A stretch of DNA of 64,000 nucleotides, taken from BNXB01 sp031556375 (GTDB lineage: Bacteria; Bacteroidota; Bacteroidia; Bacteroidales; Azobacteroidaceae). The translations under genes were made by a program, and so were the position numbers. Numbering within the stretch: the first letter of the stretch is position 1; each line of letters begins with the position of its first letter. The stretch covers positions 1 to 64,000 of the forward strand of contig JAVBTA010000006.1 in the NCBI GenBank assembly GCA_031556375.1. Reading direction: 5' to 3'. Below the pieces are notes generated by a model. It did no database searches. It was given only the letters and a program-made list of their open reading frames with translations, and had not been told where the DNA came from. Positions 34,959-44,248 of the stretch are shown here, piece by piece.

Positions 34959-35031
34959 TGTCCCGGGAGGGACTCGAACCCTCGACCCAATGATTAAGAG
35001 TCATTTGCTCTACCAACTGAGCTACCAAGAC
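34959..35031 (-). tRNA. tRNA-Lys (anticodon CTT)
   Basis: The 73-nt minus-strand sequence folds as a full cloverleaf: acceptor stem GTCTTGG with CCGGGAC (two G-U pairs), D-arm GCTC...GAGC, anticodon stem AATGA/TCATT around loop CTCTTAA (anticodon CTT), T-arm GAGGG/CCCTC with TTCGAGT, and discriminator A. CCA is not encoded. Its 3' end faces the accessory segment to the left. Confidence 0.95.
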
Positions 35032-35049
35032 TTTATTATTTTCGGGCAG

Positions 35050-35081
35050 CAAAGGTAAGAATATCTCAATAAAACTCCAAA
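35050..35081 (-). promoter_or_regulatory. Promoter of tRNA-Lys
   Basis: On the minus strand: TTTG (35081-35078), 20-nt spacer, TACCTTTG (35057-35050), 18 nt before the mature tRNA 5' end. Both elements fit the Bacteroidota consensus very well. Confidence 0.75.
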
Positions 35082-35132
35082 CGATGAGGCAAAAAATATT
35101 GATAAATTCTACATTTACTTGCAACGTTGAGG

Positions 35133-37025
35133 TTAAAACCGGAAATCGAAGCCTCCCATGACGACAGTTCCCGGCATTGGGAATCCGGTATACATCTGAT
35201 ATGAAGTGTCTGTGAGATTTTCCCCATTGACAAAAAATGAAATACATTTTAGAGGAGAATAAGATACTCTTGCACTTAATAAACCATATGTTTCTTTGTT
35301 GGGATTAGCAGTCTCATCAGTATAAAGACCGCTTACGAACTGATAACTGGCAGCCAGCTTGAACCTGGATATTTTCCAATTGGCATTCACAAATGCCTGA
35401 TGTTTAGGCGCTCCGGTTATTTTTATATCAGATAATAAATAGCTGTAATTTCCGGACAGGTATAGAGACGGAAGTATATCGTATTTTAGAGCGAATTCAA
35501 AGCCTTTATTGATGAATTCACCTGTGTTTATATTTTTAGGTTTATTGTCGACCATACTTCTTACAATCATGTTTTTTCCATTTGAGAAATAAGCTGTAAA
35601 TTCGACATCCAGCTTGTTATTGAATAATTTCTGAATGTAGGAGAAATCATAATTGTTCATATATTCCGGTTTTAAATCCGGATTTGCCGGAACGAACATG
35701 TATAGCTCTCTTATATTCGGACTTCTAAATCCTTTAGAAGCAGAAGCCTTGAATGAAGTTTCATCATTAACCCGGAAAGCAACTCCAACTTGTGGTACCC
35801 ATTCTTCTCCATATGTTTCGTTGATTTCAAGACGGGTTCCGATGTTTATCGTTAATTTATCCAGATAAGTTTGTTGATATAGCAGATAAGGAGCGTATTC
35901 ATTGACACTTTTGTCTATGATTTCTCCTTTATTTCCGTTTATAGAGTCATTCCATGCATGACCTCCCCATTGTTTGAAATCAAAGCCGACTGTGAGCAGA
36001 TTTCCGGGTATCAGGCGGAATGATTCGTAGATAGAGAACCCAGCATTATAATCGTCAGATCTGAAGAGGTAGGAGAGGGGTTTTTGTCCTGCAGTATATC
36101 CATCATTGATTTTATGATCGCCAAAATTATAAAAAGCCTGGATTGCCCCGTTCATTTGGTTGTAATGATTGTTTAGGGAGAAAGAATAAGTTCCGCGTAA
36201 AGCTTCAGCCCAATTGTCGTACATAGGTTGAAATAAAGAACCTGGGTTGGTAGAGTTAAAGTCTGCAAGCAAGACATTTGCAGAGGCCATCCAATTTTCA
36301 GAAAAGTCGTAACCTAATTTCAGATAACCATTGGTGATCTTGAAATCCGAGTTGTCTCGTTGTCCGTCTGTGCGGTCATGGTTGAGTGATAGATAGGCGT
36401 TAAATTTATCTTTTTTCCCTCCGATATTAGCCATGTATTTTTGTGTATTGTAAGAACCATACAGGACACGTCCACGACCATGCATGCCATTTTCGTCAGC
36501 TTTTCTTGTAATGATATTGATAACTCCGCCCATTGCATTAGAACCATATAATACGGATGCCGGACCGCGTATTACCTCGATCTTTTCGGCATCGGACGAG
36601 ACGTAAGTGTCAGGAATGTGGTGTCCGAAAAGACCAGCCCATTGAGGTTGTCCGTCGAATAACATTAAGACTTTGTTTCCGCCCCCAACTCCGTGAATAT
36701 TGACAGTTCCTGCAGAACCGTTTGAGATTCCGAATCCGGTAACACCTCTTTCTGTTACAAAAAGTCCGGGGATTCGTTCGGAGAGGATGGGTAAGATTGC
36801 AGATTCACTACTTTCATCTAATTCTTCACGGGTAACTACTGAAATCGTCGTTGGAGTCTGATTCCTGTTAGTCTGTGTTTTTGTTCCGGTGACAACAACT
36901 TCGTTCAATGGAATCGTATCATTTGTAGAATATTGATCCGAATATGCTTGAGAATATATGTTGAACGGAATACTAGTAGCTAATAAAATACTTGAAAATA
37001 TGGAAAAAATAACACGTTTATTCAT
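35133..37025 (-). CDS. TonB-dependent receptor
   Basis: Outer membrane receptor of 630 residues with signal peptide (about 1-25) and no carboxypeptidase-like N-terminal domain. A TonB box region PLNEVVVTGTK lies near residue 40, then the plug (ISVVTREELDE, VLMLFDGQPQ, IEVIRGPASVLYGSNAMGGVINIITRK) and a barrel ending GFDFRF. It is closer to the BtuB/FepA/colicin-receptor layout than to SusC. No riboswitch, Fur-like box or transport operon is visible nearby, so cobalamin, siderophore or other substrates remain open. It follows aroE by 33 nt on the same strand. Confidence 0.93.
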   Translation of the reverse strand: MNKRVIFSIFSSILLATSIPFNIYSQAYSDQYSTNDTIPLNEVVVTGTKTQTNRNQTPTTISVVTREELDESSESAILPILSERIPGLFVTERGVTGFGISNGSAGTVNIHGVGGGNKVLMLFDGQPQWAGLFGHHIPDTYVSSDAEKIEVIRGPASVLYGSNAMGGVINIITRKADENGMHGRGRVLYGSYNTQKYMANIGGKKDKFNAYLSLNHDRTDGQRDNSDFKITNGYLKLGYDFSENWMASANVLLADFNSTNPGSLFQPMYDNWAEALRGTYSFSLNNHYNQMNGAIQAFYNFGDHKINDGYTAGQKPLSYLFRSDDYNAGFSIYESFRLIPGNLLTVGFDFKQWGGHAWNDSINGNKGEIIDKSVNEYAPYLLYQQTYLDKLTINIGTRLEINETYGEEWVPQVGVAFRVNDETSFKASASKGFRSPNIRELYMFVPANPDLKPEYMNNYDFSYIQKLFNNKLDVEFTAYFSNGKNMIVRSMVDNKPKNINTGEFINKGFEFALKYDILPSLYLSGNYSYLLSDIKITGAPKHQAFVNANWKISRFKLAASYQFVSGLYTDETANPNKETYGLLSARVSYSPLKCISFFVNGENLTDTSYQMYTGFPMPGTVVMGGFDFRF

Positions 37026-37058
37026 AATCGTTTTACAGACATGATAACTTATTTCAAA

Positions 37059-37808
37059 TTACACACGAATAGATTGCCAGAATTCCCATGATACAAATGC
37101 TTGTAACAAGAGCATTTCCAATCCGTTTTTCACTGTAGCACCCTGTTCTTTACCTTTTTTCATAAACAGAGTTTCATTAGGATTATATAACAAGTCATAT
37201 AATAAATGATCGGAAGAAAGTAAATTGTATGGAATTGCCGGACATTCGTCTGTTTTAGGAAACATCCCTACAGGTGTACAATTGACAATAATATGATATA
37301 CATTCATGATCTCAGGCGTCAATTCATCGTATGTAAGTACTCCGTCGGATTTGGTTCTGGATACAAACATGGAATTAATTCCCAGTTGATTTAATCCGTG
37401 AAAGACAGCCTTAGCAGAGCCGCCTGTTCCCAGGACTAAAGCCATTTTATGACACGGCTTTAATAATGGATCGATAGATTCCATAAAGCCAATAATATCT
37501 GAATTATAGCCGATTAACCTGATTTTTTTCTTATCACGGACAACCTTGATGACATTAACCGCGCCTATTTTTTTTGCATTTTCACTCAGGTCGTCAAGTA
37601 GAGGAATAACTTGTTCTTTATATGGAATGGTTACGTTTAACCCTTTCAGATTCGGATTTTCGGCAATGATTTTTTTAAATTCTCTAATACTTGGAATTTC
37701 AAAATTGACATATTCAGCATCGATATTCTCGGCTGCGAACTTTTCATTGAAATACCCTCTTGAAAATGAGTGAGTGAGCGGATAACCAATTAAACCGTAC
37801 TTGTCCAT
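37059..37808 (-). CDS. aroE: Shikimate dehydrogenase
   Basis: NADPH-dependent reduction of 3-dehydroshikimate to shikimate. The 249 residues show the substrate-binding N-terminus YGLIGYPLTHSFSRGYF, LKGLNVTIPYKEQVI with the catalytic Lys near residue 66, the Rossmann motif VLGTGGSAKAVFHGL near 128 and CTPVGMFP near 182, ending in a helical segment. Somewhat shorter than the E. coli enzyme (272) but usual for Bacteroidota. Start ATG at 37808 has a -7 element 41-48 nt upstream. Confidence 0.95.
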   Translation of the reverse strand: MDKYGLIGYPLTHSFSRGYFNEKFAAENIDAEYVNFEIPSIREFKKIIAENPNLKGLNVTIPYKEQVIPLLDDLSENAKKIGAVNVIKVVRDKKKIRLIGYNSDIIGFMESIDPLLKPCHKMALVLGTGGSAKAVFHGLNQLGINSMFVSRTKSDGVLTYDELTPEIMNVYHIIVNCTPVGMFPKTDECPAIPYNLLSSDHLLYDLLYNPNETLFMKKGKEQGATVKNGLEMLLLQAFVSWEFWQSIRV

Positions 37809-37848
37809 ATTTTATAATAAAATTGTTTGTTTTTAGTCAATGAACGGA

Positions 37849-37889
37849 CAAAAATAAATAAAATATTACATAAAATATCATTACCTTTG
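37849..37889. promoter_or_regulatory. Divergent aroE / antiporter promoters
   Basis: Minus strand: TATTTTTG (37856-37849), 41 nt before aroE. Plus strand: TACCTTTG (37882-37889), 52 nt before the antiporter GTG start. Clear -33 boxes are not seen. Confidence 0.5.
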
Positions 37890-37940
37890 CATGAAAAATA
37901 AAGGAAAAACGATATTGCCCGAAGAATTTAAAAGAAACGA

Positions 37941-40223
37941 GTGAGTAGCGGAAAGAAAAGTTTGCTTTTTTACGTTTTGATGCTGGTGGTATTTGGCATT
38001 TTAATGTATCTTGTACTTCAGATGGGAAGCCAATTTGAGACAACAGCGTCGTCTCATGTGGTTAATACGACAGAAGGCTTCCTTTCCCGTGGATTTGAGA
38101 TATTTTCGACAGGATTTGAACATAGTCTGAAAACTCCGATAGCAATGTTATTATTGCAAATGATTGCTATCCTGTTTACAGCCCGTATTTTTGGCTGGAT
38201 CTTCATTAAAATGGGTCAACCTTCTGTAATAGGGGAGATTGTAGCCGGAATAGTCCTTGGCCCATCCATATTGGCTCGTTTCCTGCCGGAGGTTTCAGCC
38301 TTTCTTTTTTCACCGGAAACGCTCGGTAATATAAATATATTAAGCCAGATAGGATTAATTTTATTTATGTTTGTTATAGGGATGGAGCTGGATATTTCCG
38401 AAGTCCGGAAAAAAGTAAAAGAAACGGTACTCATCAGCCATGCCAGTATTGTAGTCCCGTTTTTCTGTGGGATGCTTACGGCATATTGGACTTATTCGAA
38501 ATATGCATCCGGAACCACTCCGTTTGTTTCGTATGCTTTATTCATAGGTGTTGCGATGAGTATTACGGCCTTTCCGGTATTAGCCCGTATTTTACAGGAG
38601 AAAGGTTTGACAAAGTCTCATCTGGGAACTTTATCGTTGGCCAGTGCTGCAAATGGGGATGTGACTGCTTGGTGTTTGCTTGCGGCTGTAATTGCTATCG
38701 CTCAATCCGGAACATTTGCAGGAGCTATTTATACCATTCTTTTTTCTGCATTGTTCCTGCTTTTCATGTTTTTTGTTTTGCGTCCTTTTTTGAATATTAT
38801 CGGGAATGTATATCGCAATAAAGAGGTAATTACGAAAACCATTGTGGCATTTATGCTCCTGATATTGATTATATCTGCTTATGTAACCGAAATATTAGGG
38901 GTTCATGCACTTTTTGGCGCGTTTATGGCAGGTGTTGCTATGCCATCGAATCCTAAGTTCCGGAAAATTATGACGGAAAAAGTAGAGGATATTTCTCTCT
39001 CGGTATTTTTACCATTGTTTTTTGTTTCTACAGGATTAAAAACGCAGATTGGGCTGATTAGTACTACCGAAGAATGGATCATTTGTCTGGTATTTATTTT
39101 ATTTGCAGTCATCGGTAAAGTGTTGGGAACCTCTTTGGCGGCTCGTGTGACTGGAGAGTCCTGGAAAAATAGCTGGTTGCTCGGGTCTTTGATGAATACA
39201 CGTGGTTTGATGGAGCTGATTATCCTGACTATTGGATATGAAATGGGTATTTTACCCCCTGCTATTTTCGTTATGTTAGTGTTAATGACTTTAGTTACAA
39301 CGGTCATGACAGGTCCGTTGATGAATCTGATTGAGTTTTGTTACAGGAAAGATACGAAATCGGCAGAAGTTGTACGGAAAATTTCAAATGACCTTCGGGT
39401 ATTGCTTTCTTTTGGACGTGCGGGAAGCGGACAGGTACTTCTGGATGTCGCAAATCAGGTGTTTTCCTATGGAAAAAAACCATTGAAGGTTACGGCTTTG
39501 CACCTTACCGTGGGTACGGAGATCAACCCGATGCATGTGGAAAATTTTGAGGCGCTCAGTTTTGAACCAATACAGGAAGAGGCTAAACTGTTGAATTTGA
39601 ACATAGATACCAGGTATGAGGTGACGAATGATGCTGGTCTGGACATTGTCAATATTGCTAATAATGATGGTTATGATTTTCTCTTGGTAGGAGCCGGTAT
39701 TTCGATGTCGGATATTCCTGAGGATATTGAGGCTGCGCGTCATCGGCAGATATATTACGAGCGTTACTTTTCTAAGTTAGGAGCTTCTCAATCCTTGTTT
39801 TATCCAGGCGACTTATTAAAAGACAAAACACACTTTTTCATTGAGCAGACACAGATCCCTGTGGGTGTATTTGTCAATCGTGAATTTGAAAAGGCCGATA
39901 AAGTGATTGTGGTCTTGAGAAATGTGAAAGATATTTTTCTGCTTGAGTATGCTCAAAACCTGGTTAAATCTAATGATGCTGCTATTTGTTTGCATGAATT
40001 GGGTAATGAAATTGCTAAAAATAAGACTTCTGATACTAAAGTCAGGGAGTTTCTGATTTCAAACAAGAATACCTCAATGGTCAGTTTACCTGGTTTATCA
40101 AGCGATATCCTGGTAAAGAACAATTTCATGTTGATTAGTTATGATTCATGGATGAGTATTTCTGACAAGGAAAGAGATTCGTTACAATTAATGCCGTCAA
40201 CATTAATAATTAATAATCGGTAG
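37941..40223 (+). CDS. CPA2 cation:proton antiporter with C-terminal USP-like domain
   Basis: A 760-residue Kef/NhaP-like monovalent cation:proton antiporter. About 12-13 membrane segments span residues 10-460, with GQPSVIGEIVAGIVLGPS, LFMFVIGMELD and HALFGAFMAGVAMP, motifs of the CPA2 family. The cytosolic remainder (about 480-760) resembles universal stress protein-like repeats (DFLLVGAGISMSDIPED) rather than RCK/TrkA-N. It starts with GTG at 37941; the upstream ATG at 37891 is out of frame and its short frame ends across the GTG. rlmH follows 7 nt later, suggesting co-transcription. Confidence 0.9.
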   Translation: MSSGKKSLLFYVLMLVVFGILMYLVLQMGSQFETTASSHVVNTTEGFLSRGFEIFSTGFEHSLKTPIAMLLLQMIAILFTARIFGWIFIKMGQPSVIGEIVAGIVLGPSILARFLPEVSAFLFSPETLGNINILSQIGLILFMFVIGMELDISEVRKKVKETVLISHASIVVPFFCGMLTAYWTYSKYASGTTPFVSYALFIGVAMSITAFPVLARILQEKGLTKSHLGTLSLASAANGDVTAWCLLAAVIAIAQSGTFAGAIYTILFSALFLLFMFFVLRPFLNIIGNVYRNKEVITKTIVAFMLLILIISAYVTEILGVHALFGAFMAGVAMPSNPKFRKIMTEKVEDISLSVFLPLFFVSTGLKTQIGLISTTEEWIICLVFILFAVIGKVLGTSLAARVTGESWKNSWLLGSLMNTRGLMELIILTIGYEMGILPPAIFVMLVLMTLVTTVMTGPLMNLIEFCYRKDTKSAEVVRKISNDLRVLLSFGRAGSGQVLLDVANQVFSYGKKPLKVTALHLTVGTEINPMHVENFEALSFEPIQEEAKLLNLNIDTRYEVTNDAGLDIVNIANNDGYDFLLVGAGISMSDIPEDIEAARHRQIYYERYFSKLGASQSLFYPGDLLKDKTHFFIEQTQIPVGVFVNREFEKADKVIVVLRNVKDIFLLEYAQNLVKSNDAAICLHELGNEIAKNKTSDTKVREFLISNKNTSMVSLPGLSSDILVKNNFMLISYDSWMSISDKERDSLQLMPSTLIINNR

Positions 40224-40230
40224 GAACGAA

Positions 40231-40704
40231 ATGAAGATAAATTTACTCCTGGTAGGAAAAACAGCGCAAGATTTTGTACGGAAAGGTGTGGATGAATTTT
40301 GCAGCCGGTTAAAACACTATGTTCCTTTTGAACTGGAGATTATTCCGGATTTGAAGAATACAAAGAACCTGTCATTCGATCAGATAAAGGAAAAAGAAGG
40401 AGAGTTGATTCTGAAATTCCTACAACCAGGCGATTATCTTGTGCTTTTAGACGAGCGTGGAACAGAGTTCACGTCTCTTAAATTTGCGGAATTTTTGGAG
40501 AAGAAAACACATACGGTTTCCAGACGCTTGATTTTTGTGATCGGAGGCCCGTATGGGTTTTCCCGGAAAGTTTATGAAGCAGCACAAGAAAAAGTTTCTT
40601 TATCTAAAATGACTTTCTCCCATCAGCTTATACGACTGATTTTTGCTGAGCAATTATACCGGGCAATGACAATTCTTAATAACGAACCATATCACCATGA
40701 GTGA
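40231..40704 (+). CDS. rlmH: 23S rRNA pseudouridine-1915 N3-methyltransferase
   Basis: SPOUT methyltransferase of 157 residues that modifies helix 69 of 23S rRNA. Visible are LVGKTAQDFVRKGVDEFCSRLKHYVPF at the N-terminus and the knotted SAM-binding part: VLLDERGTEFTS, FVIGGPYGFS and KMTFSHQLIRLIFAEQLYRA near the C-terminus. Length and motifs are canonical. It sits 7 nt after the antiporter gene and meets the DUF4293 gene tail to tail. Confidence 0.97.
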   Translation: MKINLLLVGKTAQDFVRKGVDEFCSRLKHYVPFELEIIPDLKNTKNLSFDQIKEKEGELILKFLQPGDYLVLLDERGTEFTSLKFAEFLEKKTHTVSRRLIFVIGGPYGFSRKVYEAAQEKVSLSKMTFSHQLIRLIFAEQLYRAMTILNNEPYHHE

Positions 40705-40711
40705 TTCTGTA

Positions 40712-41086
40712 TTATCTGAGCCTGTCTAGTGATCTTACCAGCTTTTCGTCTTTCTTTATACCTTGAATTGCCAATAAATCAAAAACAATAGCAATCAAAG
40801 GTAATGTGATAGCAATTATCGAATTTATATTACTGAAAGATTCTGCCGTTGGCAAACCTGTTATAATGAAACTTGCGACATAAGATAAGACAATTAATCC
40901 AAGAATCAGGTAACAGATGTTTATTTGCAGTGTACGCTTTTTATAATAAAAAATAGCAATAAAGGCAGATATTGCAGTCAATCCGTAAATCAGGCACATC
41001 GGAATACTTGACATGGACAAAAACAACATTGCCAGCATAATGCCGGCAATAAGTATCAAATAAATAGTTTGAATGCGTTGTATCAT
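40712..41086 (-). CDS. DUF4293 membrane protein
   Basis: A 124-residue protein of four predicted membrane helices (IYLILIAGIMLAMLFLS, CLIYGLTAISAFIAIFYY, ICYLILGLIVLSYVASFII, IIAITLPLIAIVFDLLAI) beginning MIQRIQTIY and ending in a charged tail. It matches DUF4293, a family confined to Bacteroidota with no known function. It overlaps the omega-like gene by 4 nt, so it is the last gene of the bamD-omega-DUF4293 set. Confidence 0.85.
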   Translation of the reverse strand: MIQRIQTIYLILIAGIMLAMLFLSMSSIPMCLIYGLTAISAFIAIFYYKKRTLQINICYLILGLIVLSYVASFIITGLPTAESFSNINSIIAITLPLIAIVFDLLAIQGIKKDEKLVRSLDRLR

Positions 41087-41427
41087 GCTTCTTCTCCGAA
41101 TTTATCTTTTTCTTTCGAAGGATTTCTGAAATATACTTCATGATCTACGTACTCCTGAGCGGCAATAAGAGTTGGCTTAGGAAGACGTTCGAAATGACGT
41201 GAAATTTCAATTTGTTCTCTGTTTTCAAATACTTCTTCCAGACTATCATTGTGAGTGGCAAATTCCTGAAGTTTCTTTTCCAGGTCATGTTTGATCTCTA
41301 CACTGATCTGATTCGCTCTTTTGCCAATAATACGTACTGTTTCGTATACATTTCCTGTATCTTCGGAAAGTCGCATCATATCACGGGTAATCGTGTTTGT
41401 CGGAGTATTTGTTTTTCTATAGTCCAT
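41083..41427 (-). CDS. rpoZ: RNA polymerase omega-like (Rpb6-like) subunit
   Basis: A 114-residue protein with the omega/Rpb6 pattern: NTITRDMMRLSEDTGNVYETVRIIGKRANQIS, in which the conserved KRANQI segment contacts the beta' subunit, followed by an acidic helical extension. Bacteroidota omega subunits diverge from E. coli RpoZ and carry such extensions. It lies between bamD (18 nt) and DUF4293 (4-nt overlap), a conserved order in the phylum. Confidence 0.8.
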   Translation of the reverse strand: MDYRKTNTPTNTITRDMMRLSEDTGNVYETVRIIGKRANQISVEIKHDLEKKLQEFATHNDSLEEVFENREQIEISRHFERLPKPTLIAAQEYVDHEVYFRNPSKEKDKFGEEA

Positions 41428-41445
41428 ATTAATAAAAACTTGTTT

Positions 41446-42276
41446 TTATAAATGATTATCTTTTATTTCTTTTGATGAATGATCGAACATTTTTTGAATC
41501 TGTTTTATGTATTTTCCTTCCGGATAGTCGTTTTTATAAGTATAATACTCATCGACAACATCCCGGTATCTGAGTGGTTTCTTTTCATCCACACTCTGAG
41601 TGGCCAGGTCGTATTTTGCACGAATAGAATAATACATCAATTCTTCGCGGTATTTGGAATATGGGTAATCACGCATAGCATTACGTGCTGTAATTACGCA
41701 AGAAGTATAATTACCTCCCGGAAAAGAATATGCAATCACATAATCTCCCAGGTTATAATACAGACGAACCGCAAGTAATTCTTTCAAAGCTAGTTTTTCC
41801 TGTAACTCAAAAAGAATTCGTTGAGCTTCTTCTTTACGTTCACTTTGCGGATAAAATTCCATAAATTCCTGGAACTGCTCAATGGATTTATAAGTATCAC
41901 TCTGATCCAGACGAGGATCCGGAGAATCCAGATAAAGTCCGTATGCCGAATAATAACGGGCAAGTTCGGTATAATCACCTTTAGGGTATTGAGTCCAATA
42001 TGTTTTGAAATATTCCGATGCTGTTTGGTAATCTTTCATTCCATAGTAGCTCTGAGCCAAAAGGTATAATGATTCCTGGCCATTGCTCGTTCCTTTGAAC
42101 ATGGTATAAATTTCTTCCAAAAGCGTAGCGGAACGGCTGAATTTTCCTTCATTGAAGTATCTTTTTGCATACTCATAACGAACATTAATGTCGGGATTTT
42201 TCAATATTTTATTGTATTCCCCACATGCTGTTAATAAAAAGACAGCCAAAAGAAGATAGATATGCTTTAATTTCAT
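41446..42276 (-). CDS. bamD: Outer membrane assembly lipoprotein BamD
   Basis: Lipoprotein of 276 residues in the BAM complex that inserts beta-barrel proteins. The ATG at 42276 gives a lipoprotein signal with lipobox LTAC; a longer frame to 42372 is rejected as it crosses the promoter. TPR-like repeats are visible (YFNEGKFSRSATLLEEIY, QSYYGMKDYQTASEYFKTYW, YPKGDYTELARYYSAYGLY, FMEFYPQSERKEEAQRIL). It is transcribed with the omega and DUF4293 genes from a promoter at 42294. Confidence 0.92.
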   Translation of the reverse strand: MKLKHIYLLLAVFLLTACGEYNKILKNPDINVRYEYAKRYFNEGKFSRSATLLEEIYTMFKGTSNGQESLYLLAQSYYGMKDYQTASEYFKTYWTQYPKGDYTELARYYSAYGLYLDSPDPRLDQSDTYKSIEQFQEFMEFYPQSERKEEAQRILFELQEKLALKELLAVRLYYNLGDYVIAYSFPGGNYTSCVITARNAMRDYPYSKYREELMYYSIRAKYDLATQSVDEKKPLRYRDVVDEYYTYKNDYPEGKYIKQIQKMFDHSSKEIKDNHL

Positions 42277-42293
42277 ATTACTCAATTTGGGCA

Positions 42294-42301
42294 CAAAGGT
42301 A
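42294..42301 (-). promoter_or_regulatory. -7 promoter element of bamD
   Basis: Reads TACCTTTG on the minus strand, 18 nt before the chosen bamD start. It supports that start and a bamD-rpoZ-DUF4293 transcript separate from the ACT gene upstream. Confidence 0.55.
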
Positions 42302-42371
42302 ACCAATCCCTTTGAAATAGAAAAGGATTTTATTTTTTTTATCAAAAGATAACGCTTATTGATTATAAACA

Positions 42372-42797
42372 TTATAATTTATAGAACTCACTGGCAGCGA
42401 GCAATGCCAATTTATTTTCACTCAACACCTGAGCGCATTTTTCCAGATTATCGGGACGAAGTACTACTAAAGCGCCTTTTCCTGAAGCGAATGCATACAT
42501 ATATTCAATGAAAACACCGGCATCAGTGATAATATCCATGGCTTTTCCCAGAGCTCCCGGTTCATCCGGACATTGGAGACATACCACGTCGGTCATCGTT
42601 ACTGCATACCGGTATTCTTTCAGTATTTCACGTGCTTTTTCAGGATCGGATACTAAAAGTCTTAAAATTCCGAAATCAGAATTTTCGGCAACAGTAAATG
42701 CTGTCATGTTGATACCTGCCTCACCCAGAATTTTTGCTATTTCAGTGAAACGACCTTTTTTGTTTTCCAGGAAAATGGATAATTGCTTAATTAGCAT
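42372..42797 (-). CDS. Tandem ACT-domain protein
   Basis: A 141-residue cytosolic protein of two ACT domains (about 1-68, IFLENKKGRFTEIAKILGEAGINM; about 70-141, VCLQCPDEPGALGKAMDIITDAGV). ACT pairs bind amino acids and often act as regulators. It directly follows the phenylacetate-CoA ligase gene (24 nt), a pairing common in anaerobes, where it may sense aromatic amino acids; that role is inferred. Confidence 0.88.
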   Translation of the reverse strand: MLIKQLSIFLENKKGRFTEIAKILGEAGINMTAFTVAENSDFGILRLLVSDPEKAREILKEYRYAVTMTDVVCLQCPDEPGALGKAMDIITDAGVFIEYMYAFASGKGALVVLRPDNLEKCAQVLSENKLALLAASEFYKL

Positions 42798-42821
42798 AGT
42801 ATTGAATTTTTAAGTTATAGC

Positions 42822-44120
42822 TTACAACTTTCTTTTGTCAATTACCCGCTTCGCCTTTCCCTGACTACGTTCCAGACTCCGGGGTTCAACTAATTTAATA
42901 TCGGGATTAATACCAAGTACTCCTTGCAGACGGTGTTGTATCTTCTTTTTTAGTTGAAGCATCCGGTTCATTTCATCCGAATAAAAGTCTTCTTTCACCT
43001 CTACCTGGACCTCAAAGATATCTAAATTATTGATACGGTCAACTATTAACATGTAATGTGGCTCTAATTCAGGGATTTCGCAAATGACGGATTCCACTTG
43101 TGACGGGAATACATTTACTCCACGAATGATAAGCATATCGTCGCATCTCCCAAGTATACGTCCCATGCGAACGGAAGTTCTTCCACAGGAGCATTTTTCG
43201 TAATTCAGGCTTGTTAAGTCGCGGGTACGGAATCTGATCAAAGGCATTCCTTCTTTGGTGATGGTGGAGAAGACCAGTTCTCCCATACTGCCTTCAGGTA
43301 ACGGTTCTCCTGTTTCCGGATCTATGATTTCTGGAAAGAAGTGATCTTCGCAAAGATGAGTTCCGTCCTGGCATTCGCATTCGTGTCCGACTCCAGGACC
43401 AATGATTTCTGTCAATCCGTAAATATCATACGCTTTGATACCCAGTTTTTCCTGTAATTCCTGACGCATTTGTTCTGTCCATGGTTCCGCACCGAAAATA
43501 CCGACACGTAATTTGAATTCTTCCCGTGAAATACCCGAATCTTTGAGTATATCTGCCAGAAATAAAGCATATGAAGGGGTACAGGCCAGACCTACAGCGC
43601 CAAAATCACGCATTAACATGATTTGTTTTTCAGTATTACCGCTGGACATTGGAATAACTGTTCCTCCGATGGTTTCGACAGCTCCGTGCGCGCCTAGTCC
43701 TCCGGTAAAAAGTCCGTATCCATATGAAACCTGTACGATATCGTTTTTACCTAACCCGTACGCTGTGAAACAACGGGCGCCGACTTCATTCCAAGTATTC
43801 AGGTCCTTGCGTGTATATCCGACTACAATAGGCTTTCCCGTAGTTCCTGATGAAGCATGTAGACGCACAATTTCGGACATAGGAGCACTTAATAAATTAA
43901 AAGGATAATAATCCCGTAAATCTTTTTTTGATGTAAATGGAAGTTTTGAGATGTCATCCAGAGTTTTGATGTCATCCGGAGTGATTCCAGCTTCCTGCAT
44001 CCGTTTACGGTAAGGTTCGCAGTTATGATATACTCTTTCTACGGTGTTTTTAAGTCTGATTTCCTGAAGTTTACGCATGTCTTTACGATCCATGCATTCA
44101 ATGGTTTCGTTCCAAATCAT
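42822..44120 (-). CDS. paaK: Phenylacetate-CoA ligase family enzyme
   Basis: AMP-forming acyl-CoA ligase of 432 residues. ATP-binding motif HASSGTTGKPIVVGYT near residue 90, AYDIYGLTEIIGPGVGHECE near 235, IRFRTRDLTSL near 300 and the C-terminal hinge ILGRCDDMLIIRGVNVFPSQVE near 335 are visible. In anaerobic Bacteroidota this enzyme usually activates or releases aryl acetates from aromatic amino-acid fermentation with indolepyruvate oxidoreductase, whose genes are not in the window. The true substrate could be phenylacetate or indoleacetate. Confidence 0.93.
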   Translation of the reverse strand: MIWNETIECMDRKDMRKLQEIRLKNTVERVYHNCEPYRKRMQEAGITPDDIKTLDDISKLPFTSKKDLRDYYPFNLLSAPMSEIVRLHASSGTTGKPIVVGYTRKDLNTWNEVGARCFTAYGLGKNDIVQVSYGYGLFTGGLGAHGAVETIGGTVIPMSSGNTEKQIMLMRDFGAVGLACTPSYALFLADILKDSGISREEFKLRVGIFGAEPWTEQMRQELQEKLGIKAYDIYGLTEIIGPGVGHECECQDGTHLCEDHFFPEIIDPETGEPLPEGSMGELVFSTITKEGMPLIRFRTRDLTSLNYEKCSCGRTSVRMGRILGRCDDMLIIRGVNVFPSQVESVICEIPELEPHYMLIVDRINNLDIFEVQVEVKEDFYSDEMNRMLQLKKKIQHRLQGVLGINPDIKLVEPRSLERSQGKAKRVIDKRKL

Positions 44121-44219
44121 TATCTTATTTTGATTTTTGTTTTCTTAATTATAAATATTTATGGAGTGCAAAATAAGCACAAATTATCAGGAAAAAGAAA
44201 TGTTTCACACAAATTTCTG

Positions 44220-44227
44220 TAATTTTG
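44220..44227 (+). promoter_or_regulatory. -7 promoter element of truA
   Basis: TAATTTTG matches TAnnTTTG, 21 nt before the truA ATG. It would drive the truA-EamA-DUF3256-HAD run. Confidence 0.5.
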
Positions 44228-44248
44228 CACCCGAATTAAGGCTTTAGA

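Noticed and set aside
34891..35247. 118-codon minus-strand frame across the tRNA-Lys gene
   Set aside because: It covers a complete tRNA and its promoter and the end of the TonB receptor; protein sequence is not family-like.
35032..37058. Cobalamin riboswitch or iron box for the TonB-dependent receptor
   Set aside because: Only 33 nt separate the receptor from aroE, and no such element is present, so no substrate can be assigned.
37891..37944. 17-codon ORF ending across the GTG start of the antiporter gene
   Set aside because: The -7 element ends at 37889, so the transcript would start near or inside this ORF. It is too short to support as a leader peptide.
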